Assembly: GCA_964369235.1 (NCBI GenBank)
Contig: CAYJEQ010000050.1
Span: 1 to 19,220, forward strand
DNA length: 19,220 nucleotides
Source of the DNA: CAYJEQ01 sp964369235
GTDB taxonomy: Bacteria; Bacillota; Clostridia; Oscillospirales; Ruminococcaceae
Reading direction: 5' to 3'
Below the pieces are notes generated by a model. The model was given only the letters and a program-made list of their open reading frames with translations. It was not told the DNA's origin and searched no databases. Shown here in pieces: positions 1 through 6,097 of this stretch (position 1 is its first letter; every line of letters begins with the position of its first letter). Made by a program: the position numbers and the translations under genes.

Positions 1-212
1 ACAACTACAGACCACAGTTCTACTTCAGAACAACTGACGTTACAGGTGTTGTTGAGCTAGACGGCGGCGTTGAAATGTGTATGCCTGGTGACAACATCGA
101 AATGAATGTTGAACTAATCACACCAATCGCTATCGAAGAAGGTCTACGTTTCGCTATCCGTGAAGGTAGCAGAACAGTAGGTTCTGGCGTAGTTATCAAG
201 GTTAATGCATAA
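1..212 (+). CDS. tuf: Elongation factor Tu, C-terminal fragment
   Basis: This is the last 69 codons of EF-Tu, the GTPase that delivers aminoacyl-tRNA to the ribosome; the reading frame begins at base 3 because the gene runs in from the left edge. The translation contains hallmark domain III segments, FRTTDVTG, MPGDNIEMNVELI and EEGLRFAIREG, and ends in VGSGVVIKVNA. Only part of domain 3 is present, so the GTP-binding motifs cannot be checked. All three leucine codons in the fragment are CTA, a bias also seen in other probably highly expressed genes of this window. A strong intrinsic terminator follows 24 bases after the stop codon, so tuf is the last gene of its transcription unit. The family assignment is certain; whether the genome has one or two tuf copies cannot be seen. 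Confidence 0.97.
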   Translation, partial: NYRPQFYFRTTDVTGVVELDGGVEMCMPGDNIEMNVELITPIAIEEGLRFAIREGSRTVGSGVVIKVNA

Positions 213-235
213 TTAACTCTTATAAGATAATTATA

Positions 236-268
236 AACCCTGCATCTTAGGATGCAGGGTTTTCTTTT
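236..268 (+). terminator. Intrinsic terminator of tuf
   Basis: A perfect 11-bp stem, AACCCTGCATC at 236-246 and GATGCAGGGTT at 251-261, closes a 4-base loop and is followed by a T-rich run (TTCTTTT). It lies 24 bases past the tuf stop codon. Confidence 0.95.
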
Positions 269-320
269 GCTTATTTTGCCTATATATCAATTGTTAGGGT
301 TGAAGATAAAAGGGAATATG

Positions 321-349
321 AGCAGGTGGTGAAAGCCACCTGCTTTTTT
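321..349 (+). terminator. Second terminator-like hairpin downstream of tuf
   Basis: The arms AGCAGGTGG (321-329) and CCACCTGCT (336-344) form a perfect 9-bp stem with a 6-base loop, followed directly by six T residues. It may be a back-up terminator for tuf. It lies between two sequences that resemble the repeat at 9878-9940, so it could also be part of a repeat cluster. Confidence 0.8.
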
Positions 350-360
350 GGCTTTATGTG

Positions 361-414
361 AATTGTTGGGGTGTAGCACTATTCTTTTAAGAAGATATGC
401 GCCTATATAATTTA
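361..414. repeat. Small hairpin repeat, diverged copy of the 9878-9940 element
   Basis: The left edge AATTGTTGGGGTGT and right edge GCGCCTATATAATTT match the edges of the element at 9878-9940 (AATTGTTGAGGTGT and GCACCTCATATAATTT), while the centre differs. The two ends are imperfect inverted repeats, and the middle contains a TTCTT-TTA-AGAA foldback. A related left edge, ATATATCAATTGTTAGGG, also occurs at about 281-299. The alignment was made by eye; copy number elsewhere in the genome is unknown. Confidence 0.5.
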
Positions 415-482
415 ACTCTAATTTAAAAATAATCAATATAAGTTACAAAAAGAATTTCTTTTCATATATGGATATTTGTGGT

Positions 483-523
483 ATTATATTATAATATCAA
501 TATAAATGATATTATAATATAAT
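483..523. promoter_or_regulatory. 17-bp perfect inverted repeat upstream of the methyltransferase
   Basis: The arms at 483-499 and 507-523 are exact reverse complements (17 bp) around a 7-base loop, and consist almost entirely of A and T. The left arm contains a TATAAT at 490-495 that could be a -10 box, though no good -35 box lies at the right distance. The site is about 90 bases upstream of the methyltransferase start. It could be an operator overlapping the promoter or a hairpin in the leader; an ordinary terminator is unlikely because no T-run follows. The rest of 213-600 holds only the two terminators and repeat sequence described separately. Confidence 0.6.
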
Positions 524-613
524 TGATAATAATCTACTTTGTAGTTTTAAAGGTAAAATTCTAAAATACAGAACACTATTGAACTTAAAATTCGTGAGAG
601 GATGGTCATAAAT

Positions 614-1408
614 ATGGAAAATAATAATGTTGTAAATACATATGAAAATTATAGTGAAGAGAATAGATTTAATGGTAATTCAACTAAGATAGAGTTTAAT
701 AATACAATAAGAATTTTAAAAGAGCATATTACAGGCAAATTAAAAATATTAGATTGCGCAGCAGGTACTGGTGCCTATGCTTTTCACTTAGCAGAGCTAG
801 GTCACAGTGTAACAGCTACCGATATTACTCCTCGTCACATTAAGATAATTAACGACGAGTTAGTTAGAAAGCCTTTTAAGATGGATACAGCAGTATTAGA
901 TGCAACTAATATGGAGATTTTCCCTGATAATAGTTTTGATGTAGTTTTAAATATGGGTGCATTTTATCATATTATTGATGAGGAGAAAAGAAGATCTTGT
1001 TTAAAAGAATGTTTGCGTGTCCTAAAGCCAGGTGGGTTACTGTGTGCAACATATATTTCTCGCTTTTTTATATTCCAGTATGTTGCACTATCAAATACAA
1101 AATTTATTGATAATGAGCTTTCTAGCCAGCTATTAACAACAGGAATATCAAGACATGGGGAAGAAAACTGTTTTTGGACTGATACTTATTATGCTTCTCC
1201 AGAAGAAATGGAATCGCTTTTCACTAAGCATAATTTAGAAATTGTAGACCATTTTGCACAGGATGGGCTGACGCCATATTTTGAAAGCAAAATAAATAAT
1301 TTTACTGATGTTGAATTTGCCACATGGTGTGAAAATCATTATAAAATCTGCAGAGAGCCAACACAACTGGGAAGCAGTAACCATATTATGATTATTGGTA
1401 GAAAATAA
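614..1408 (+). CDS. Class I SAM-dependent methyltransferase
   Basis: A 264-residue soluble protein with the Rossmann-type methyltransferase fold (Methyltransf_11/25-like). Motif I is ILDCAAGTGAY at residues 45-55, which binds S-adenosylmethionine; the acidic residue after strand 2 is D70 in TATDIT, and a later block, FDVVLNMGAFYHIID then LKPGGLL, covers motifs IV to VI. The substrate cannot be deduced: the C-terminal part, which usually determines it, matches nothing I recognise. There is no signal peptide. I chose ATG at 614 rather than the in-frame ATG at 602, because the Shine-Dalgarno GAGAGGA (596-602) overlaps the latter; the layout of ribosome site and start resembles that of trpY, livH and the repeat at 2208. 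It looks monocistronic, with a separate promoter before the next gene. Confidence 0.85.
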   Translation: MENNNVVNTYENYSEENRFNGNSTKIEFNNTIRILKEHITGKLKILDCAAGTGAYAFHLAELGHSVTATDITPRHIKIINDELVRKPFKMDTAVLDATNMEIFPDNSFDVVLNMGAFYHIIDEEKRRSCLKECLRVLKPGGLLCATYISRFFIFQYVALSNTKFIDNELSSQLLTTGISRHGEENCFWTDTYYASPEEMESLFTKHNLEIVDHFAQDGLTPYFESKINNFTDVEFATWCENHYKICREPTQLGSSNHIMIIGRK

Positions 1409-1456
1409 TTACTAAGGAAAGATGAATTCTAATGGCATAACTTATTATAAATATAG

Positions 1457-1485
1457 TTGCTTAAATTTATTAAATATGTTATATT
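1457..1485 (+). promoter_or_regulatory. Probable sigma-A promoter of the GntR gene
   Basis: TTGCTT (1457-1462), a 17-base spacer and TATATT (1480-1485) fit a housekeeping promoter. A small hairpin (GCTAC at 1500-1504, GTAGC at 1508-1512) sits just before the ribosome site of the downstream gene. Confidence 0.6.
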
Positions 1486-1531
1486 ATATTTGCAAACTGG
1501 CTACCAAGTAGCTATTTAAGGAAGTGATAGT

Positions 1532-2206
1532 ATTACACCAACCAATTCTAGAGAATTAGCATATGCCACAATTAGTAAGAAGATTACTATGCTAGAGCTT
1601 AAACCTGGGGAAGCTGTTAATGATAAAGATCTTGCAGAAGAATTAGGGGTAAGCAGGACCCCTGTTAGGGAAGCACTTATAATGCTTAGCATGGATAATC
1701 TAGTTATTATGCGTCCACAAAGTGGTACATATATAGCACCTATTAATACTGAAAGTGTTGATATAGAACAGTTTACACGATTAGCACTAGAAAAAGAGAT
1801 GATTAATAAGATGATATCCCTTGAAGATAAAAGCTATCTTAAGTTATATGAGGAAAACTATCAATTATTTAAGATGTATCTCAATGGGGATTTTGATAAT
1901 AACGAACAGAAACTTTTACAGTTAGATGATGATTTTCATAGGATACCCTTTGTAGCATTACAGAAAGAATTAATCTATAAAAGGGTATACCAGAACATGC
2001 TACATATGGAAAGAATAAGAATGCTTAGCCTTATGACCTATGGTAAAACCGATAGAATATTAACTGAACACAAGGAAATGTATCAAGGTATCATAGATGG
2101 GGATAGGCAGAAGGTTACAGATTTACTGGATAGCCACCTAATGAAATATAAAGATGATATGATAAAGATTCAAGATAAATACAGTGAGTTTTTTAAGATA
2201 AAGTAG
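1532..2206 (+). CDS. GntR/FadR-family transcriptional regulator, probable AUU start
   Basis: A DNA-binding regulator with an N-terminal winged helix-turn-helix and a C-terminal FCD-type ligand domain. In the 224-residue reading proposed here, the segment LAYATISKKITMLELKPGE (residues 9-27) is the usual first helix and turn, DLAEELGVSRTPVREAL (33-49) is the HTH, and SGTYIAP marks the wing. The FCD half has the expected DDFHR, TEHKEM and LLDSHL histidine motifs, which bind a metal in related proteins. The first ATG, at 1589, would delete helix 1 and lacks a ribosome site. An in-frame ATT at 1532 has AAGGA nine bases upstream, and the frame is closed by TAA at 1517, with no ATG, GTG or TTG between. 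The gene precedes uxuA, so control of hexuronate catabolism is a reasonable inference, not shown. A single-base error in a former ATG is the alternative. Confidence 0.8.
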   Translation: MTPTNSRELAYATISKKITMLELKPGEAVNDKDLAEELGVSRTPVREALIMLSMDNLVIMRPQSGTYIAPINTESVDIEQFTRLALEKEMINKMISLEDKSYLKLYEENYQLFKMYLNGDFDNNEQKLLQLDDDFHRIPFVALQKELIYKRVYQNMLHMERIRMLSLMTYGKTDRILTEHKEMYQGIIDGDRQKVTDLLDSHLMKYKDDMIKIQDKYSEFFKIK

Positions 2207-2207
2207 T

Positions 2208-2322
2208 AAGTTTTGAGGCTTTTCACTGGGAGGGAGTGAAATTTTGCTAATGCCAGTTTACAGGCAATAGAAAATCGCCTAAAACATTGCAAACTAAGAG
2301 AAGGTAATGGTCATATAAATGA
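2208..2322 (+). repeat. Structured dispersed repeat, copy A
   Basis: About 115 bases that match, at roughly 90% by eye, the reverse complement of 13419-13534 in front of livH. It contains a perfect hairpin TTTCACT...AGTGAAA (2221-2240) and a second stem in which ATTTTGCTA faces TAG-AAAAT. In the liv copy the matching stem is ATTTTGCCA/TGGCAAAAT, so a T-A pair is replaced by C-G, a compensatory change that supports real RNA pairing. The 3' end carries a ribosome-site-like GAGAAGG and ATG (2319), but this frame reads only Met-Asn-Asn-Leu and stops at 2331. Copy A begins right after the GntR stop codon. Confidence 0.75.
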
Positions 2323-2366
2323 ACAATTTGTAGGTTATTTACCTATTTTTTTGGTTATAAACTATA

Positions 2367-2395
2367 TTGACATATTCAAACTAATATATTAGAAT
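2367..2395 (+). promoter_or_regulatory. uxuA promoter with overlapping palindrome
   Basis: A consensus TTGACA (2367-2372), a 17-base spacer and TAGAAT (2390-2395) form a strong sigma-A promoter. A perfect 12-bp palindrome, CTAATATATTAG (2381-2392), overlaps the spacer and the -10 box, and related ATATTAG/AATATT runs continue to about 2413. This is a plausible operator for the adjacent GntR-family regulator, by inference from position. Confidence 0.75.
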
Positions 2396-2456
2396 ATTAG
2401 TAATGAATATTAAAGTAATATTTGTTATTTAAAAGTGTATAAGGAGGATTTATACT

Positions 2457-3524
2457 ATGCAAATGGGTTTTAGATGGTATGGAGAAGGCAATGATAGCGT
2501 ATCTCTATCTGATATTAAACAAATCCCTGGCGTAACCAGCATTGTTTGGGCGCTACATGATAAACAAGCAGGGGAAGTATGGCATACTGAAGAAATCGCA
2601 AAGGTGCAGGCACAGCTTGCTCCTTACGGATTTAACATGGATGTTGTAGAATCAGTAAATGTTCACGATGATATTAAGATTGGTTTACCAACTCGTGATA
2701 TGTATATCGAGAACTACAAAGAAACTATTCGCAATCTATCCAAGTTTGGTGTTAAGGTTATCTGTTATAACTTTATGCCTATATTTGACTGGACAAGAAC
2801 TGATCTGTTCCACCCACTAGAGGATGGCTCTACAGCTCTTTACTACGAGAAGTCAAAAATTCAGGAAGACCCAAAAGCTATGGCAGAGTACATTCTAGAA
2901 AACCTTAATGGTATGACATTCCCAGGTTGGGAACCAGAGCGTATGGCTAAGCTAGATGAGCTTTTTGCAGCTTATCGCCCTGTAACAAAGGAAAAGCTAT
3001 GGGACAACCTAAAGTACTTCCTAGAAGCTATACTACCAACATGTCACGAATGTGATATTAAAATGGCTATTCATCAGGATGACCCACCGTGGGATATCTT
3101 TGGTCTACCAAGACTACTTGTAGATGCTCCAGCTATTGAGAAGTTCCTAACAATAGTAGATGACAGCCACAGCGGTCTAACACTATGCTCAGGTTCTCTA
3201 GGTGCTAATAGAGATAATGTAGTAGCTGATATGGTAAGAAAGCATCACGAAAGAATTTTCTTCGGTCATATTAGAAATGTTAAGCATTATGAAAATGGTG
3301 ACTTCTCTGAGGTTTCTCATCGTGACTGTGATGGAGATGTAGGTATTCTTGAGATTGTTAAGGCATACCACGATGTAGGCTATAAGGGTTACATCCGTCC
3401 TGACCATGGCAGACATATCTGGAACGAAAAATGCCGCCCTGGTTATGGTCTATACGACCGTGGACTAGGTATAATGTATATGTGGGGTATCTGGGATATG
3501 CTAGATAGACTACAGGGCAAATAA
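2457..3524 (+). CDS. uxuA: D-mannonate dehydratase
   Basis: UxuA removes water from D-mannonate to give 2-keto-3-deoxy-D-gluconate (EC 4.2.1.8), a step in breakdown of glucuronate, in the cytoplasm. The 355-residue length fits the family. Typical segments are MGFRWYGEGNDSVSL at the N-terminus, CYNFMPIFDWTRTDL near residue 105, MAIHQDDPPWDIFGLPR near 202 and CSGSLGANRDN near 245. HIRNV, SHRDCDGDVGI, RPDHGRHIW and the closing GYGLYDRGLGIMYMWG follow. The His, Asp and Cys residues of these segments form the divalent-metal active site in the family. The start is clear: AAGGAGG (2441-2447) precedes ATG. It has its own promoter and a terminator directly after it, so it is monocistronic. No uxuB, uxaC, KDG kinase or aldolase gene is in the window, so the rest of the pathway must lie elsewhere. 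Confidence 0.96.
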   Translation: MQMGFRWYGEGNDSVSLSDIKQIPGVTSIVWALHDKQAGEVWHTEEIAKVQAQLAPYGFNMDVVESVNVHDDIKIGLPTRDMYIENYKETIRNLSKFGVKVICYNFMPIFDWTRTDLFHPLEDGSTALYYEKSKIQEDPKAMAEYILENLNGMTFPGWEPERMAKLDELFAAYRPVTKEKLWDNLKYFLEAILPTCHECDIKMAIHQDDPPWDIFGLPRLLVDAPAIEKFLTIVDDSHSGLTLCSGSLGANRDNVVADMVRKHHERIFFGHIRNVKHYENGDFSEVSHRDCDGDVGILEIVKAYHDVGYKGYIRPDHGRHIWNEKCRPGYGLYDRGLGIMYMWGIWDMLDRLQGK

Positions 3525-3538
3525 ATCCTATAATTTAA

Positions 3539-3571
3539 GAGGTTGCAATTAATTTTGCAGCCTCTTTTTTT
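3539..3571 (+). terminator. Intrinsic terminator of uxuA
   Basis: GAGGTTGCAA (3539-3548) pairs with TTGCAGCCTC (3555-3564), with one G-U pair, around a 6-base loop and is followed by an unbroken T-run. It lies 14 bases after the uxuA stop codon. Confidence 0.92.
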
Positions 3572-3709
3572 GGTAACTACCAATAGGATTACCACTGTGG
3601 TTAATAATTATATTAATCTAAATAGCTATATTATTTGGCAGTGATTACTATAATACTATACATTGGGGCAGAAAACTTCTGCAATAATAACCTAAAATAA
3701 ACAAGCCTA

Positions 3710-3738
3710 TTGACTTTTCTTTTTTAATGTGATTTAAT
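3710..3738 (+). promoter_or_regulatory. trpX: Promoter of the T-box trpXYZ operon
   Basis: TTGACT (3710-3715), a 17-base spacer and TTTAAT (3733-3738) give a good sigma-A promoter. Transcription would start near 3745, just before the T-box leader. A small foldback, GCAGAA-AAC-TTCTGC, lies upstream at 3668-3682 with no clear role. Confidence 0.7.
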
Positions 3739-3744
3739 ATATTT

Positions 3745-4021
3745 ACAGTTTAATAAGCTAAACCGTTGATGAAGAGATAAAACTGATAAGGAACTCACAG
3801 AGAGCTAATGATGGTGTGAATTTAGCAGTCAACCAGTCAGTAAATGGACTTCAGAGGGTAGGGAGGAAATTCCCTGACGATTAGTCACCGTTATAGGACT
3901 TAGGAATAATCATCATTTATGATGCCGTTCTGAATGAGTGGGCGCATATGCGTCAATTAAGGTGGTACCGCAGATTTATAGTCTGTCCTTGTATATTTTT
4001 ATACATGGACGGGCTTTTTTA
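3745..4021 (+). promoter_or_regulatory. T-box leader, apparent tryptophan (UGG) specifier
   Basis: A transcription-attenuating T-box riboswitch that reads the charging state of a tRNA. The canonical T-box sequence AAGGTGGTACCGC is at 3959-3971, the AGAGAGC motif of stem I is at 3800-3806, and the ACCGTTAT of the region before the antiterminator is at 3887-3894. On the returning strand of stem I, the run AAATGGACTTCAGAG places TGG (3845-3847) where the specifier codon is normally found, which indicates tRNA-Trp. Uncharged tRNA-Trp would stabilise the antiterminator and switch on the downstream importer. Published comparative work has predicted Trp T-boxes ahead of trpXYZ transporters, and this arrangement agrees. 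The specifier was assigned by eye, not by covariance alignment. Confidence 0.93.
3981..4021 (+). terminator. T-box attenuator terminator
   Basis: The arm at 3981-3995 (begins GTCTGTCC) pairs with the arm at 4000-4014 (ends GGACGGGC), with some G-U pairs, and is followed by six Ts. It is mutually exclusive with the antiterminator formed by the T-box sequence just upstream. Confidence 0.9.
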
Positions 4022-4075
4022 TTTGTCCTTAAATGTAAGCAGAGTAGATTTAATAACAAAAGGATGGTAATAATT

Positions 4076-5071
4076 ATGAAAAACACAATAAAGAAACTAT
4101 TAGTAGCAGTAATCACAATGGGTATTTTAACAGCTTGTAACACAGCTGAAGGTGCAGATAATGTACAGGAACAAGAAGATGTATTAAAGGTTGGTGTAGT
4201 GCAGATAGTAGAGCATACTTCACTAAACACTTTAAGAGATAGTTTTGCAGCAGAGATGGCACTACTTGGCTATGATGATAGCAATGTTCACATTGAGTAT
4301 CAAAATGCTAACAACGACTTAACTATTACAAATACAATTATAGACAGCTTTAAAGGTGATGATAAGGATATAATTGTTGCCATAGCAACTCCAACAGCAT
4401 TAGCAGCAGCTAATGTATCAGAAGATATTCCAGTGGTATTTTCAGCAGTATCCAATCCAGTAGCTGTAGGGCTGGTGGACAGTAATGAAAGCACAGGACG
4501 AAACATAACTGGGGTGTCAGACTATGTGTCTGTTGAGGCTATTTTAGATTTTGCAGTGGATAATACAGAGATTACCCAGCTAGGATTTCTATATAATCCA
4601 GGGGAAGATAACTCAGTTATAATGCTAGAGCAGGTTAAGAGTTATGGTGCAGAGCTAGGGATAGATATAGTAGAAGCCCCAGCATTTAATACATCTGAGG
4701 TTCAACAGGCTACACAATCCTTAGTAGGCAATGTTGATGCAATTTTTCTACCAGTAGATAATACTATAGCCTCAGCTATGGATGTGGTTACACAGATTAC
4801 TAGAGAGAAAAAAATCCCAGTATATGCAAGTGCAGATTCTTTTGTACAGGATGGAGCACTAGCGAGTATAGGTATTACCTATGAGCAGGTAGGACAGGAA
4901 ACAGCAAGAATGGTAGATATGATACTAGATGGGGAAAAAACACCTTCAGAGATTCCTGTAAAGGTATTTACCGATGATGTTACAGTTTTTGTTAATGAAA
5001 CCACAGCAGAGGAATTACAGCTAGATTTCTCTAATGTGATTAATGATGATAATACAATAGTTTTTAATTAG
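4076..5071 (+). CDS. trpX: Tryptophan-type ABC importer, substrate-binding lipoprotein
   Basis: A 331-residue extracytoplasmic receptor of the ABC_sub_bind family (PF04392 type). The N-terminus is a lipoprotein signal: positive MKNTIKK, a hydrophobic stretch and lipobox LTAC, with the lipidated cysteine at residue 21. Mature-protein segments VGVVQIVEHTSLN, AIATPTALAAAN and IPVVFSAVSNPVAVGLV are typical of the family. The reading frame is open further upstream to 3938, but that part lies in the T-box terminator; ATG at 4076, with AAGGA twelve bases upstream, restores the signal peptide. With trpY and trpZ it would form an importer. Tryptophan specificity rests on the UGG specifier of the T-box and on the family's published prediction, not on the binding-site residues. 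Confidence 0.9.
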   Translation: MKNTIKKLLVAVITMGILTACNTAEGADNVQEQEDVLKVGVVQIVEHTSLNTLRDSFAAEMALLGYDDSNVHIEYQNANNDLTITNTIIDSFKGDDKDIIVAIATPTALAAANVSEDIPVVFSAVSNPVAVGLVDSNESTGRNITGVSDYVSVEAILDFAVDNTEITQLGFLYNPGEDNSVIMLEQVKSYGAELGIDIVEAPAFNTSEVQQATQSLVGNVDAIFLPVDNTIASAMDVVTQITREKKIPVYASADSFVQDGALASIGITYEQVGQETARMVDMILDGEKTPSEIPVKVFTDDVTVFVNETTAEELQLDFSNVINDDNTIVFN

Positions 5072-5084
5072 TAAATAGGTAGGC

Positions 5085-5221
5085 AGTTTGAAAATAAATT
5101 TCAAACTTAAACTATTAAAAGTCGTTTTTCTTGTCAGCCTGCTGACAAGAAAAACATTGCACATATATGACCATTTTTAAAGGTTGCTTTGTGCTGTTAG
5201 AAGAAAGGAATAGTCATATAT
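5085..5221 (+). repeat. Intergenic hairpin block between trpX and trpY
   Basis: Two hairpins fill the gap. The first is AGTTTGAAA (5085-5093) with TTTCAAACT (5099-5107); it nearly matches the hairpin at 13537-13561 in the liv operon. The second is a perfect 15-bp stem at 5124-5138 and 5141-5155 with a CT loop. After these come AACATTGC and an AAGAAAGGAATAGTCATATAT ribosome-site region that closely resembles the one before livH. The second hairpin ends in only a few As, so it is a poor forward terminator; it could stabilise upstream mRNA or partly attenuate trpYZ. Confidence 0.7.
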
Positions 5222-6097
5222 ATGTTAAATTTAAGTGTAGTAATGGGTAGTTTAGAACTGGGGGTAATATACGCCATATTAGGGCTTGGGATATTTACAT
5301 CTTTTAGGGTGCTAAATGCCCCTGATTTAACAGTAGATGGATCTTTCACCAGTGGTGTTGCTGTAAGCACAGTATTATCATCAGTAGGTCTTCCATATGT
5401 GGGAATAGTGATGTCTATAGTTTTTGGTATGGTAGCTGGTGCAATAACAGGATTATTACAAACTAAGCTAAAAATACAGCCAATACTGGCTGGCATACTT
5501 ACAATGACAGGGATATATTCTATTAATCTAAGAATTATGGGCAAGAAACCAACCATATCCCTATATGGAAAGGAAACTATTTTTACACTGGTAGATAATG
5601 CCAGGCTACTAGTTGCTACCATTATCCTTGCTATATGTTTTTATCTATTATATTTCTTTCTAAAAAGTCAGCTAGGAATGTCCCTTAGAGCAACAGGTGA
5701 TAACGAGAAGATGGTTAAATCCTCCTCTATTAATGCAGACAGCATGAAGATACTAGGGCTTGCTATTGCCAATGGTTTAGTAGGGTTATCTGGAGGAATA
5801 CTGGGGCAGTATCAGAACTTTGGTGATATTAATAGTGGTACAGGAATTATGGTAATAGGACTGGCTTCCATTATAATAGGAGAGGCACTAGTTGGTAAAA
5901 AGACTGTACTCATAAATATGGTTGCTGCTGTAATAGGTGCAATAATTTATAGATTTATTATTGCTATAGCATTACAGTTGGGCCTAGAGGCTATCGATTT
6001 AAAACTATTGTCCACAATTATAGTAGTAACAGCTATTACTATACCAAAGTTAGGGTTTAAAATTGGTGAAAAGAAGATAGGGGTAGTAAAATGCTAA
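5222..6097 (+). CDS. trpY: Tryptophan-type ABC importer, permease
   Basis: A 291-residue integral membrane permease of the BPD_transp_2 fold, the partner of ABC_sub_bind receptors. It has about eight hydrophobic stretches, and the N-terminal segment GVIYAILGLGIFTSFRVLN followed by DLTVDGSF is characteristic of this permease type. The cytoplasmic loop LGMSLRATGDNEKM, near residue 150, is the probable coupling site for the ATPase. The start ATG follows GAAAGGA with a rather long spacing, the same spacing as in livH. It is separated from trpX by a 150-base hairpin block and overlaps trpZ by 7 bases, so TrpY and TrpZ are probably translationally coupled while TrpX can be made in excess. Function follows from context and family. 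Confidence 0.9.
   Translation: MLNLSVVMGSLELGVIYAILGLGIFTSFRVLNAPDLTVDGSFTSGVAVSTVLSSVGLPYVGIVMSIVFGMVAGAITGLLQTKLKIQPILAGILTMTGIYSINLRIMGKKPTISLYGKETIFTLVDNARLLVATIILAICFYLLYFFLKSQLGMSLRATGDNEKMVKSSSINADSMKILGLAIANGLVGLSGGILGQYQNFGDINSGTGIMVIGLASIIIGEALVGKKTVLINMVAAVIGAIIYRFIIAIALQLGLEAIDLKLLSTIIVVTAITIPKLGFKIGEKKIGVVKC

Noticed and set aside
3198..3416. Open frame on the minus strand within uxuA
   Set aside because: It is antisense to a conserved enzyme and has no ribosome site or family resemblance; the same applies to the antisense frames within trpX, trpY, trpZ, the AIM24-family gene and the exporter genes.
3938..4075. N-terminal extension of TrpX
   Set aside because: It would place coding sequence over the T-box antiterminator and terminator and hide the lipoprotein signal peptide. 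ATG at 4076 has a ribosome site.
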